From positions 1 through 64,000 of the forward strand of contig NZ_OBDO01000008.1 of assembly GCF_900215145.1 (NCBI RefSeq): a stretch of DNA of 64,000 nt, in the 5' to 3' direction. This document shows positions 33,782-41,906 of this stretch, one piece after another. Both the position numbers and the translations under genes were made by a program. The notes under the pieces were generated by a model. The model saw only the letters and a list, made by a program, of their open reading frames with translations, searched no databases and was not told the DNA's origin. The first letter of the stretch is position 1; each line of letters starts with the position of its first letter. The DNA comes from Geodermatophilus sabuli. Lineage in GTDB: Bacteria; Actinomycetota; Actinomycetes; Mycobacteriales; Geodermatophilaceae.

Positions 33782-34417
33782 GTGGACGGGCGGACGCTGG
33801 TGCTGGGCGACTGGACGCCGATCGTGCGGGACGGCATCGACGTCCTGCGGCTGGTCATCCTGGGCGGAGCGGTCGTCTACGCGGCCATCGGGGACTGGGG
33901 GTCGGCCGCGCTGCTGGCCTTCCTGGGGAGCATCACGCTCGTCGCGCGCCTGGTGAACATGCCGCGGCTCTACGACCTGTCCCTGACCCTCGGCATGGCG
34001 CTGCAGGGCTTCGGCGAGACGCTCGGCTGGTACGACGAGTGGGTCCGGTTCGACGACCTGGTGCACTTCACCCTGCCGATGCTCACGGCCCCGGTCATCT
34101 ACATCGCTCTGGCCCGGCTGGAGGTCGTCCCGGACCCGCGCGACGAGACCCACCTCCAGCACTACATCGGGATCGGCGTGGTCACCGCAGCTCTGGGGAT
34201 CGCCGTCGGCGCACTGTGGGAGCTGTTCGAGTGGCGGTCGGACGCGTGGTTCGGGACGGCGCTGTCGGTGGACAACGACGACACCAACGGCGACCTCTTC
34301 CGCGACACCCTGGGCTCGCTCGTCGGCGCCGGACTGCTGGTCCTGTGGGCTCGCTTCGGCTGGGGGTCGGTGCGGCGCATCCCCGGCGTGAACACCCACG
34401 AGGAGATCAGCGCCTGA
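33782..34417 (+). CDS. Multi-pass integral membrane protein (DUF2238-like)
   Basis: 211 residues with five or six hydrophobic segments (VLRLVILGGAVVYAAI, AALLAFLGSITLVARL, MALQGFGETLGW, LTAPVIYIALARL, TAALGIAVGALWELFEW, SLVGAGLLVLWARF). The conserved polar positions WYDEWVRFDDLVHF and DTNGDLFRDTLGSL match the DUF2238/YjdJ-like family, whose function is unknown. The GTG at 33782 fits the family's start. An ATG at 33740 would add 14 residues that overlap the palindrome and look non-coding. Confidence 0.72.
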   Translation: MDGRTLVLGDWTPIVRDGIDVLRLVILGGAVVYAAIGDWGSAALLAFLGSITLVARLVNMPRLYDLSLTLGMALQGFGETLGWYDEWVRFDDLVHFTLPMLTAPVIYIALARLEVVPDPRDETHLQHYIGIGVVTAALGIAVGALWELFEWRSDAWFGTALSVDNDDTNGDLFRDTLGSLVGAGLLVLWARFGWGSVRRIPGVNTHEEISA

Positions 34418-34499
34418 CCCACGAGATCGACACGGCGGAACCGTGCCGCACCGACACGGACGTCCTGCTCCGCGTGGGGCGTCCCGCTCGGTACTCGTG

Positions 34500-35144
34500 T
34501 CACCTCCGCCAGAAGAGGTGGTGCGTCACGCCGCTCGGGCTGGGCACGACGTCGAGGTGGAAGCGGTCGAGCAGCTCGTCGGGCGACTCCCAGAGCCGCA
34601 CCCCGGAGCCGAGGGTCACCGGCGAGACCGCCACGTGCAGGGTGTCGACGAGGTCGGCGTCGAGGAACTCCCGGATGGTGGTGGCGCCGCCACCGAGCCG
34701 GACGTCCTTGCCCTGGGCCGCCTCCCGCGCCTGCCCGAGGGCCGTGGCCGGGTCGGCGTCGACGAAGTGGAACGTGGTGTCGGAGAGCGTGAACGACGGC
34801 CTCGGGTGGTGGGTCATGACGAACACCGGGGTGTGGAACGGCGGCTCGGCACCCCACCACCCCTGCCACTCGAGGTCCTGCCAGGGGCCACGCTGGGGCC
34901 CGAACTTGTTGCGGCCCATGATCTCGGCGCCGATGTTGCGGGCGAAGTCCCGCGTGAAGTAGTCGTCGAGACCACGGCTCCCCCCGGGCTCGGTGCGGTT
35001 GGGCCAGCTCGCCGTGGCCCCGGCCCAGGACATCAGCTCCGCCGGATTGGCGTGGCCGAACGGTCGCTCCAGACTCTGGCCCTCCCCCGCACCGAACCCG
35101 TCACTCGAGACGGTGAAGTTCTGGACTCTCAGCAACTGCTCCAC
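34500..35144 (-). CDS. Dihydrofolate reductase family (RibD C-terminal-like) protein
   Basis: 214 residues. LRVQNFTVSSDGFGAGEG at the start and IMGRNKFG, FVMTHHPRP, DVRLGGGATTIREFL and VAVSPVTLGSG are the signature of the RibD-C/DHFR-like group common in actinobacteria. These are probable NADPH reductases of unknown substrate, not housekeeping FolA. GTG start at 35144. It is convergent with the DUF2238-like gene and divergent from the sulfurtransferase gene. Confidence 0.85.
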   Translation of the reverse strand: MEQLLRVQNFTVSSDGFGAGEGQSLERPFGHANPAELMSWAGATASWPNRTEPGGSRGLDDYFTRDFARNIGAEIMGRNKFGPQRGPWQDLEWQGWWGAEPPFHTPVFVMTHHPRPSFTLSDTTFHFVDADPATALGQAREAAQGKDVRLGGGATTIREFLDADLVDTLHVAVSPVTLGSGVRLWESPDELLDRFHLDVVPSPSGVTHHLFWRR

Positions 35145-35268
35145 GTGGTTCCTCCCGGGTCGACGACGGTCAGACCGTCCGGGACCGGGGAACTCATCGC
35201 CGCACGAGGGGCCCGGCGGATCGCACCCGGGACCGCGACGTCAGCACCCTTTCGATCGAGGAGCACCG

Positions 35269-36150
35269 ATGACCACGAAGGACACCACCGCCACACCACT
35301 CGTCGTCGACGTCGACTGGCTGGCCGCGCACGAGGACGACCCGGGCGTCGTCGTCGTCGACACGACGACGTTCCTCACGCTGCCGGAGGGCGACGGCTAC
35401 TACGACGTCGAGTCCGGCCGCGAGGCGTACCGCAAGGGGCACATCCCCGGTGCCGTGTTCGCCGACCTCCTCCACGACCTCGCCGACGAGAATGCGCCGT
35501 ACCAGTTCACCGCACTGGACTCCGACACGTTCGCCCAGCGGATCGGCGCCCTCGGCATCGGCAACGACGCCCACGTGGTCGTCTACGACCAGGGGCAGCT
35601 CATGTGGGCCACCCGGCTGTGGTGGAACCTGCGGTTCGAGGGCTTCGACGACATCTCGGTGCTCGAGGGCGGGTTCCCCGCCTGGCGGGACGCCGGCCTG
35701 CCGGTGGCCACCGGCGACGAGACCCGCGAACCGACGACGTTCACCGCCCGCCGCCGTCCCGAGCTCCGGGCCGACGTCGACCGGGTGCTCGCCGCCACGG
35801 AGGACGAGCGCAGCCTGCTGGTGTACGTGCTGGACCCGGAGTCCTTCCGCGGCGAGAAGGTGACCTACGCGCGGCCCGGGCACATCCCCACGTCGAAGAA
35901 CGTCCCGGTGATGTCGTTGTACGGCGGTCCCGGGCAGGTGGCGACGACCGAGCAGGTCGAGCAGGCGTTCGGCGGGACCGGCGCGCTCGACGGCGACAAA
36001 CAGGTCATCACCTACTGCGGCGGCGGCATCGCGGCGACCTACAGCGCGTTCAACCTGGCCCGCCTCGGCCGGGACGACGTCGCCGTCTACGACGGCTCGA
36101 TGACCGAGTGGGCGGCTGACCCCGAGCTGCCGCTCGAGACGGGCGGGTGA
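35269..36150 (+). CDS. Two-domain rhodanese sulfurtransferase
   Basis: 293 residues. Two rhodanese folds: the inactive N-terminal one (about 10-135; HIPGAVFADLLHDL, VVVYDQGQLMWATRLWW) and the catalytic C-terminal one (about 160-290) with the persulfide cysteine C250 in ITYCGGGIAAT. It transfers sulfur from thiosulfate or 3-mercaptopyruvate to cyanide or a thiol acceptor. The active loop CGGGIA is closer to neither classic type, so the donor is unsettled. ATG at 35269 with GAGGAG 6 nt upstream. Confidence 0.9.
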   Translation: MTTKDTTATPLVVDVDWLAAHEDDPGVVVVDTTTFLTLPEGDGYYDVESGREAYRKGHIPGAVFADLLHDLADENAPYQFTALDSDTFAQRIGALGIGNDAHVVVYDQGQLMWATRLWWNLRFEGFDDISVLEGGFPAWRDAGLPVATGDETREPTTFTARRRPELRADVDRVLAATEDERSLLVYVLDPESFRGEKVTYARPGHIPTSKNVPVMSLYGGPGQVATTEQVEQAFGGTGALDGDKQVITYCGGGIAATYSAFNLARLGRDDVAVYDGSMTEWAADPELPLETGG

Positions 36151-36165
36151 CCTGCTGCTGACCGG

Positions 36166-36399
36166 TCAGCGGTCGGGCCGGGGTTCTCCGCACCGGGGAG
36201 CCCCGGCCCGCGCGTCTCGGTCCTCGTCCCGCCACGGCGCACCGAGCCACGAACCACGGAAGGCCCGCTCCTGCTCGAGGTAGCCCTCCGTGCAGGAGCC
36301 GCAGTAGCTCCCGACCGAACCGGTCGCCACGGCCTGGCGCTCCTCCACCCGTTCCCCGCAGCTCTCACACAGGACGTGCGTGGGTGTTCCGGCGTGCAT
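36166..36399 (-). CDS. Small zinc-ribbon protein (77 aa)
   Basis: Two CxxC pairs, C11-E-S-C14 (VLCESCGERV) and C33-G-S-C36 (SYCGSCTEGYL), make a zinc ribbon; the rest is acidic and basic without a membrane segment. The ATG is preceded by an unusually strong AGGAGGGGG. Binding partner unknown. The stop lies within GCTGACCGGTCAGC, a palindrome shared with the convergent sulfurtransferase end. Confidence 0.7.
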   Translation of the reverse strand: MHAGTPTHVLCESCGERVEERQAVATGSVGSYCGSCTEGYLEQERAFRGSWLGAPWRDEDRDARAGAPRCGEPRPDR

Positions 36400-36529
36400 C
36401 TGCTCCCCCTCCTAAGGGCCACCGAGCGGTGGCATACGGGTCGTCATCGGCACACGAGAGGAGTAACCGGAGCCCAGAGTCCCACTCCTCACCCCCTCGG
36501 CCCAGCCCCCGGATCGCCCGGCCGGGACG

Positions 36530-37708
36530 TCAACCGGTGGTGACCGCGCCGCCGCCGTTGGGGACCAGCTCGACCCACGTGCTCCCGGGCGCGAGCTCCA
36601 CCGGGTCGCCGTCCGCACCGGTCAGGGTCACCCGGTCACCGGTGTCCGGCTTGGACCAGGTGGCCTCGATGGTGTGCCCGCCGGAGGCGACGAGGGCGCG
36701 GCCGGTGCCGGTCAGGATGGTCTCCGGGACGGGGTTGCCGGCCGGGTCCCGGGCCTCGGTCGCGACGACGTCGACGCGCAGCACGACGACGTTGGCGGCG
36801 CCGACCCGCCGGCCGTCCGCCTCGACGGCCGGAGCGCTCCCCTCGCTGCGCAGCCAGCGGCCGTCCGCCGCGCTCCACGCCCATCGGGGGTGGCTGACCC
36901 CGGACAGCGTGAGGTCCAGCCTCTCCGCCGGCTGTCCTTCGGCGGCGGCGGTGGGGAGGCCGTCCCCGGCGTGGTCGAACTGGACGGCGGGGGCGGCGCG
37001 ATGGGCGGCGTCGGCCTGGTCGACGAGGGTCTGCGGCACCGCGTAGACGTTGTGCGGCGCCGTGCGGGTCGACGTGCGGGAGAAGCCGTCGGCGCCCGTG
37101 TCCTGGCTGAGCACCTGCAGTCCCGCGTCCTGGGCCGCGCTGACGTAGGCCGGCACGCCCCCGGAGAACGCGAGCAGCCCGCCGAGCGGCGCGGCGATCG
37201 CGGGGTCCATCGGCCGGATCGAGCGCACCGGGCCGACCTCGGGCGGGAGGGTGGAGTGGTAGACGGCGACGAACCGGGTAATCCCGCCCTCGACCACCTG
37301 CTCCCACACCACGTCCGCGGCGTCCAGCCCGGTCTGCGGGCGGGCGTCGACGGAGTTCTCGATCTTCACGGCGAGCGCCGGCCGGTCGGGGACCACGGCG
37401 ACCGGGACCCCGGTCAGCGGCCAGGCGGGCGCGGACGACGACGGGAGCGCGGAGACGATCGAGTCGAGGAACGGCACCGCGGCCAGCTGCTCCCGGAGCG
37501 CCGGCCAGACGACGACGCCGGTCGCCACCAGCACGACGAGCAGGGCGGCTCGGCGGCCTCGCCGTGACCTTGCCGGGGGCTGCCTCTTCGCCGGTGCTCG
37601 CTTCGCCGGTGTTCGTTTCGCTGGCGTCCGCTTCGCCGGCGTCCGCTGTGGAGCGCGGGCGCCGGATCTCGACCCGGAGCGCGACCGGGCCGGGGTGGAC
37701 CTGGGCAC
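36530..37708 (-). CDS. DUF3048-domain (YerB-like) envelope protein
   Basis: 392 residues. The N-terminal 45 residues are Arg/Lys/Pro-rich with repeats of TPAKR (three copies) and APAKR. One transmembrane helix follows (AALLVVLVATGVVVWPAL, about 54-71). The outer domain has the DUF3048 signature AVKIENSVDARPQTGLDAADVV and ITRFVAVYHSTLP, GPVRSIRPMD. Function in the envelope is unknown. GTG start at 37708. The basic repeats resemble histone-like tails, but here they form the cytoplasmic end of a membrane protein. Confidence 0.85.
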   Translation of the reverse strand: MPRSTPARSRSGSRSGARAPQRTPAKRTPAKRTPAKRAPAKRQPPARSRRGRRAALLVVLVATGVVVWPALREQLAAVPFLDSIVSALPSSSAPAWPLTGVPVAVVPDRPALAVKIENSVDARPQTGLDAADVVWEQVVEGGITRFVAVYHSTLPPEVGPVRSIRPMDPAIAAPLGGLLAFSGGVPAYVSAAQDAGLQVLSQDTGADGFSRTSTRTAPHNVYAVPQTLVDQADAAHRAAPAVQFDHAGDGLPTAAAEGQPAERLDLTLSGVSHPRWAWSAADGRWLRSEGSAPAVEADGRRVGAANVVVLRVDVVATEARDPAGNPVPETILTGTGRALVASGGHTIEATWSKPDTGDRVTLTGADGDPVELAPGSTWVELVPNGGGAVTTG

Positions 37709-37843
37709 GTCGGAGCTCCTGGGTCAGCGGGGTGGTACCTCCTCTACATCGGCACGCTCGACCGGGCCCGGCACGTCCACGCAGCGGGACGGCTTGGCTG
37801 CACTGCTCTTGAGGCAGCTGGCTCAAGGAGGCACGTTGCCGAT

Positions 37844-38125
37844 GTGGAGACGATCGATCTGCGGGAGCTGGAGCAGAACCCGTCCAGAGTCGTGGCGCGG
37901 GTCCGGGCCGGCGTCACCGTCGTCGTGACCGACCGCGGCCGCCCGATCCTGCGCATGGTGCGCGAGGTCGAGCGCCCGGGCTCGCTGCACGACCTCGTGG
38001 TCTCCGGGGAGGCGACCGCACCAGTCGACCAGGGCATGCCGGAGTTGATCCCCGATCTCACTCCCGAGCTCGACAACCTGACGGAGCTGGTGGTCACCGA
38101 CCGGCGCCGCGAGCGCGGACGTTGA
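37844..38125 (+). CDS. Phd/YefM-type antitoxin
   Basis: 93 residues from GTG 37844. TIDLRELEQNPSRVVARVRAG and VVVTDRGRPILRMV are the Phd/YefM DNA-binding domain; the acidic tail (ELIPDLTPELDNLTEL) should bind the toxin. AAGGAGG lies 12 nt upstream. Its stop overlaps a TTG that starts a truncated PIN toxin. Confidence 0.75.
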   Translation: METIDLRELEQNPSRVVARVRAGVTVVVTDRGRPILRMVREVERPGSLHDLVVSGEATAPVDQGMPELIPDLTPELDNLTELVVTDRRRERGR

Positions 38126-38325
38126 TCCACGTCGACACCAGCACGCTGGTGGAGTTCGTCAAGCGCGAGGCCGAGTCAGAGGCACTGCGCAGCTGGCGCC
38201 GCCGGCTTCCCCCCGGCACCGGATTGGCGACGAGCGAGCTGGCGGAGCTGAAGATGAGCCGTCACCGTCCTGACGCGATGCTCCGGAGGTCGGAGCGCAC
38301 CGTCGGCACGCCGGCGCCAACAGGA
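38122..38325 (+). pseudogene. Truncated VapC (PIN) toxin
   Basis: TTG start inside the antitoxin stop. IHVDTSTLVEFVKRE (D5) and GLATSELAELKM (E39-like) are the first third of a PIN toxin. Homology-like sequence fades after about 55 codons, and the distal acids in YDA- and TxD-type motifs are absent in every frame before the next gene at 38343. The frame itself runs on as a shadow of that gene. A deletion that joined it to the ADP-ribosylglycohydrolase gene is likely. Confidence 0.65.
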
Positions 38326-38342
38326 GGCGGAGGTCCCCTCGC

Positions 38343-39731
38343 ATGCACCGCTCCCACCGCGTCGCCGGCGCGCTGGTCGGCTCAGCGGTCGGCGACGCAC
38401 TCGGCGCCCCGTTCGAGTTCGGCCCGCCCGGGCAGTTCTCCGCCCGCTTTCCCGTGCCTGCCCGTGGAGCGCACACCGAGATGTGCGGTGGCGGCGCCCT
38501 CGGCTGGGAGCCCGGTGAGTTCACCGACGACACGCAGATGGCGCTGCTCGTCGCGACGTCCCTCCTCGAGCGCGGCGGCCTGGACGAGGCCGACCTCTTC
38601 GCCCGCTTCCGCGCGTGGCTCGGCGGCAACCCGCCGAACGTCGGCAACCAGACCCGTGCCGTCCTGGGCTCGGGCCGGCCGTGGGACGTCGCCGCGGCCG
38701 AGCACTTCGCGCGGTCGGGGCACGCCGCCGGCAACGGCTCGCTGATGCGCACCACACCGGCCGCGATCCGGTTCGCCCGCGAGGGCCGCGAGGCCACGAT
38801 GGACGCCGCTCGCCGGATCTCGGCCCTCACCCACGGCGACCCGTCCGCCGGTGAGGGTTGCGCGGTCTTCCACGAGCTGGTGCGGGTCGCGCTCGACGGC
38901 GGCGACCCGCTCGCGTTCATCCCCTTCGCATTGATGGCCGTGCCGGACGAGCACCGGGAACGGTGGACGACCGTGCTCGCGCCGGACTGGACGCCGGAGC
39001 AGGCCACCGAGTCCAACGGCGCGGTGTGGCCGACGCTGGGCCAGGCGGTGTGGGCGCTGCGGCACGGCAAGGACTTCGCCGAGGTGATGCGGCTGGTCAT
39101 CGACCTAGGTGGGGACACCGACACGGTGGCCGCCGTCGCCGGTGGTCTGGCCGGTGCCGTGTACGGGATGGGCGGCATCCCGATGCGGTGGCCGTCGGTG
39201 GTGCACGGGCGGGTGCCGGGCCACTCGGACCGGCTGTGGCGGCTGGCCGACCTGCAGGAGTTGGCGGCGGCGCTCGACGGCAAGGACGGCCGGCCGTACG
39301 ACCCGGGCGTCATCCCGCGGATCGGGCCGCGCGAGGTCATCCCCGGCATCTGGGCGGGCAATCTGGACGGCGCCCGGTACAGCGAGTCCGACTTCGCGGT
39401 CATCTCGCTGTGCCGGCTCGGCGAGCCGTTCCCCCATCCCGTGCACCGGATGGCCTACATCGCGGACAACGAGCACAACAGCGGGTTGGACGCCGTGCTG
39501 GCCGACGTCCTCGACGACATGGCGGCGCTGCGCGCCGAGGGCCACCGGCTGCTCGTGCACTGCCACGGCGGCGCCTCGCGGACCGGGCTGGTCCTGCGTG
39601 GCTGGCTGGTGCGCGAGGAGGGCATGTCGGTCGAGGAGGCGACCGCCTACGTCGCCGAGCGGTGGGAGCACCTCGGCCTCTGGAATGACAGCTTCACCGC
39701 CGCCCTCGAGCGACTCGCACGAGCCCGATGA
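38343..39731 (+). CDS. ADP-ribosylglycohydrolase fused to a dual-specificity-type phosphatase
   Basis: 462 residues. Residues 1-300 are a DraG/ARH-type hydrolase: GSAVGDALGAPFE, FTDDTQMAL (metal Asp pair), AGNGSLMRT, and LGGDTDTVAAVAGGLAGA (second metal site). Residues 335-462 form a compact tyrosine/dual-specificity phosphatase with the P-loop HCHGGASRTG (C-x5-R). One chain could remove ADP-ribose and a phosphate, or process an ADP-ribose-phosphate product. The two halves are in one frame without a gap. A substrate is not evident from neighbours, a truncated toxin and a DUF898-like gene. Confidence 0.87.
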   Translation: MHRSHRVAGALVGSAVGDALGAPFEFGPPGQFSARFPVPARGAHTEMCGGGALGWEPGEFTDDTQMALLVATSLLERGGLDEADLFARFRAWLGGNPPNVGNQTRAVLGSGRPWDVAAAEHFARSGHAAGNGSLMRTTPAAIRFAREGREATMDAARRISALTHGDPSAGEGCAVFHELVRVALDGGDPLAFIPFALMAVPDEHRERWTTVLAPDWTPEQATESNGAVWPTLGQAVWALRHGKDFAEVMRLVIDLGGDTDTVAAVAGGLAGAVYGMGGIPMRWPSVVHGRVPGHSDRLWRLADLQELAAALDGKDGRPYDPGVIPRIGPREVIPGIWAGNLDGARYSESDFAVISLCRLGEPFPHPVHRMAYIADNEHNSGLDAVLADVLDDMAALRAEGHRLLVHCHGGASRTGLVLRGWLVREEGMSVEEATAYVAERWEHLGLWNDSFTAALERLARAR

Positions 39732-39825
39732 GGCGGATGGCACCAACGGGACGACCCCGTTCCGTTGAGGCGGCGTCCTGCCGATGGACGTGGTGTCCAT
39801 CACCGTCTCTTCACGGGGGTACGTC

Positions 39826-40245
39826 ATGTCCAAGTCCGGCCGGTTCCGCTTCGACGGCGGCGCCGCGACCTACGTGGGGACCGCCCTCCTCGGCGTCCTC
39901 ATCACCGTCTGCACGCTCGGGATCTGCTACCCGTTCGCGCTGGTCCTGACCCAGCGGTGGCGCGCGAAGCACAGCTACATCGACGGCTTCCCGCTGGTCT
40001 TCACCGGCTCGGCCGTCGGGCTGTTCGGCAACTGGATCAAGTGGTTCCTGCTCAGCATCATCACGCTCGGCATCTACCTGTTCTGGGTCGGCCCGCGGAT
40101 CACGCAGTGGAAGTGGGAGCACACCGACTTCGACCGCAGCCGCACTCCGCTGCCGCTGACCGACGTCCGCCAGGCCATCCCGGTCCAGCAGGTCGGCGGC
40201 CTGCCGATGGCGGGCCACGCGCCGGCGCCCTACGCACAGCACTGA
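39826..40245 (+). CDS. DUF898-like integral membrane protein
   Basis: 139 residues. SKSGRFRFDGGAATYVGTALL, then LITVCTLGICYPFALVL (helix 1) and WIKWFLLSIITLGIYLFWVGPRI (helix 2) with the family's repeated TLGI-Y-F/P pattern. The C-terminal tail is proline-rich and cytoplasmic. ATG at 39826 was preferred over an earlier in-frame ATG (39784) because the homologous region starts there. Function unknown. Confidence 0.75.
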   Translation: MSKSGRFRFDGGAATYVGTALLGVLITVCTLGICYPFALVLTQRWRAKHSYIDGFPLVFTGSAVGLFGNWIKWFLLSIITLGIYLFWVGPRITQWKWEHTDFDRSRTPLPLTDVRQAIPVQQVGGLPMAGHAPAPYAQH

Positions 40246-40251
40246 CTCAGC

Positions 40252-40286
40252 GGGCCGGGTGGGACGGAGTACGTCTCACCCGGGCC
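40252..40286. terminator. Hairpin between convergent DUF898-like and DUF4407 genes
   Basis: GGGTGGGAC (40257-40265) pairs with GTCTCACCC (40273-40281) with one G-T pair, and outer GGGCC/GGGCC bases partly extend it. The remaining gap to 40412 shows no gene. Confidence 0.45.
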
Positions 40287-40412
40287 TGGCACGGCCAGGG
40301 TAGTTCGGGTGCCGCCGGAATCCGGTCGCGGTTCGACGACGCCGTGCGACCGTGCTCAGACGGACGGAATGCCGACGCGGCGTGGACACCCTGTCCGGCC
40401 GCTTGGTGCGCT

Positions 40413-41906
40413 TCACATTGATGCCGGTGACGAGCCGGCCAGCCGGCCGTCTCGTGGGTCCTCGGATTCGAGGGCGTCGGGCTCGTACAAGGCGTCCAGA
40501 TCGTCGGCGGACGCGCTTCCGTGGGGATCGGCGCCCTGCCCGGGGGGAGCCACTCCGGGAACGCGTCCGAGCTGCTCATCCCGCCAGCGCCGTACGCCAT
40601 CATGGGTGACCGCGAGCTGGGCGTCGAGCACCATCCCGGTCGCCCGGGACTCGGCCTCCAGCGTCCGCGCTGCGCGCGCCTCAGCGGCAGCGAGCGCCGA
40701 GCGCGCCAGCGTCTCGGCTTCCTCGTACTCCGTCTGCATCCGTAGACGGACCCGCGCCTCGGCCTTCTCCTCCTCGAGCGCGACGAGCCGCTCGTACAGG
40801 GAGGGCGGGGCGAGCGCGAGCATCGTCTTGAAGATGATGGGCAGGCACTCCAGTGCGGTCATGAAGGCGAAGAGCAGCCAGTGCGCCGTAGCCGCCGCCG
40901 GGTCGTCCTCTCCCAGGCGCTCCAGCGCGGTCAGCCGCGCGAGGATCCCGTCGCTGTTTCCGACCGATTCCCGGTGAGCGGCGATCTCCTCCGCCCGCTG
41001 TCGTTCGGTGTCAGCGACCTCGGCCTCCAGGGCGTTCAGCCGTGCCTGCTCGTCGGCCGCCTTCCGAGCCTCCTCCGACGTGAGTTGCGCCTCCACCCGG
41101 GTCTTGGTCGCTTCCAGCTGCTGCGTCAAGGCATCCCGCTCGCCCTCGAGCCGGTCACGGTCGGCCATCCTCGCCGCGGTGGCGGGGCCCATGCCGGCGT
41201 CTCCGGTGCCACAGGTGCCGTCCGCCTCGCACAGGAGAGCCGCGACCGCCGCGTCGTACTGGGCGGTGACCTCGTCCAACCGTTGTTGCAGGTCGGCGAC
41301 GGCTGGGTCCTGTGCGACGTCCGCCGGGGTGATGCCCTCCGCGACGGAGACCTCCAGCTGCTCGATCTGCTGCTTCTTCGCCGGGAGCTCCTTGTAGCGG
41401 CTGTCTTCCGCGAGCTGCTCGTTGAAGAGGTCCTCGTCCTCCGCCGCCATCTGTCGCACCTCAGTGTTGATCTCGGCGCTGAACACGGCGAGCGTGAGAG
41501 GTGTCGAGACCACGGCGCCGATGAGGATCGCGAGGAGCACGCGCGGCAGTGCCATCGCCAGGGTTCCCCCCTTGGTCTTCAGGCGGGGGGACGAGACGAC
41601 GAGCCAGCGGTCCAGGTTGAGGATGACCAGACCCCAGGCGAGGCCACCGAGGACGGCGAAGGGCCACCAGAGGTGGAGCGCGAGATGAAGTGCGTAGGTC
41701 GCCGACACGACCGCGATCGCGGCGGTGGACACGAGCACGGCACCCATGGCGACCTGCTTGGTGCGCTCCTTGGGTGCTTCCTGCAAGACGTCGCGGTTGG
41801 CCCCTGCGACGGTGAGGAGCTGCTCCGCGATCGCTCGTCGGTTGAGCCGTCGGAGTGCTGCACCGACTGACGAGCGAGCGCTCGCCTGCACCGTCGATGG
41901 GCTCAC
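40413..41906 (-). CDS. DUF4407-domain membrane protein with coiled coil
   Basis: 497 residues. Three N-terminal membrane segments (about 52-70, 75-95, 118-140: AVLVSTAAIAVVSATYAL, WWPFAVLGGLAWGLVI, LLAILIGAVVSTPLTLAVF) frame the signature NLDRW. A long, charged coiled coil (about 150-340) follows, then a fourth membrane segment (HWLLFAFMTALECLPIIF) and a second coiled coil. The cysteine pair CEADGTC near 230 could form a disulfide in the outer loop. This is the DUF4407 layout. GTG start overlaps the stop of the upstream gene by GTGA, so the two make an operon. Confidence 0.85.
   Translation of the reverse strand: MSPSTVQASARSSVGAALRRLNRRAIAEQLLTVAGANRDVLQEAPKERTKQVAMGAVLVSTAAIAVVSATYALHLALHLWWPFAVLGGLAWGLVILNLDRWLVVSSPRLKTKGGTLAMALPRVLLAILIGAVVSTPLTLAVFSAEINTEVRQMAAEDEDLFNEQLAEDSRYKELPAKKQQIEQLEVSVAEGITPADVAQDPAVADLQQRLDEVTAQYDAAVAALLCEADGTCGTGDAGMGPATAARMADRDRLEGERDALTQQLEATKTRVEAQLTSEEARKAADEQARLNALEAEVADTERQRAEEIAAHRESVGNSDGILARLTALERLGEDDPAAATAHWLLFAFMTALECLPIIFKTMLALAPPSLYERLVALEEEKAEARVRLRMQTEYEEAETLARSALAAAEARAARTLEAESRATGMVLDAQLAVTHDGVRRWRDEQLGRVPGVAPPGQGADPHGSASADDLDALYEPDALESEDPRDGRLAGSSPASM

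Noticed and set aside
37564-37708. Repeated TPAKR-type DNA as a possible tandem-repeat element or histone-like gene
   Set aside because: The repeat is in frame inside the N-terminus of the DUF3048 membrane protein and needs no separate feature.
40309-40977. Plus-strand frame opposite the DUF4407 gene
   Set aside because: Ser/Arg/Ala-rich antisense shadow; no RBS.
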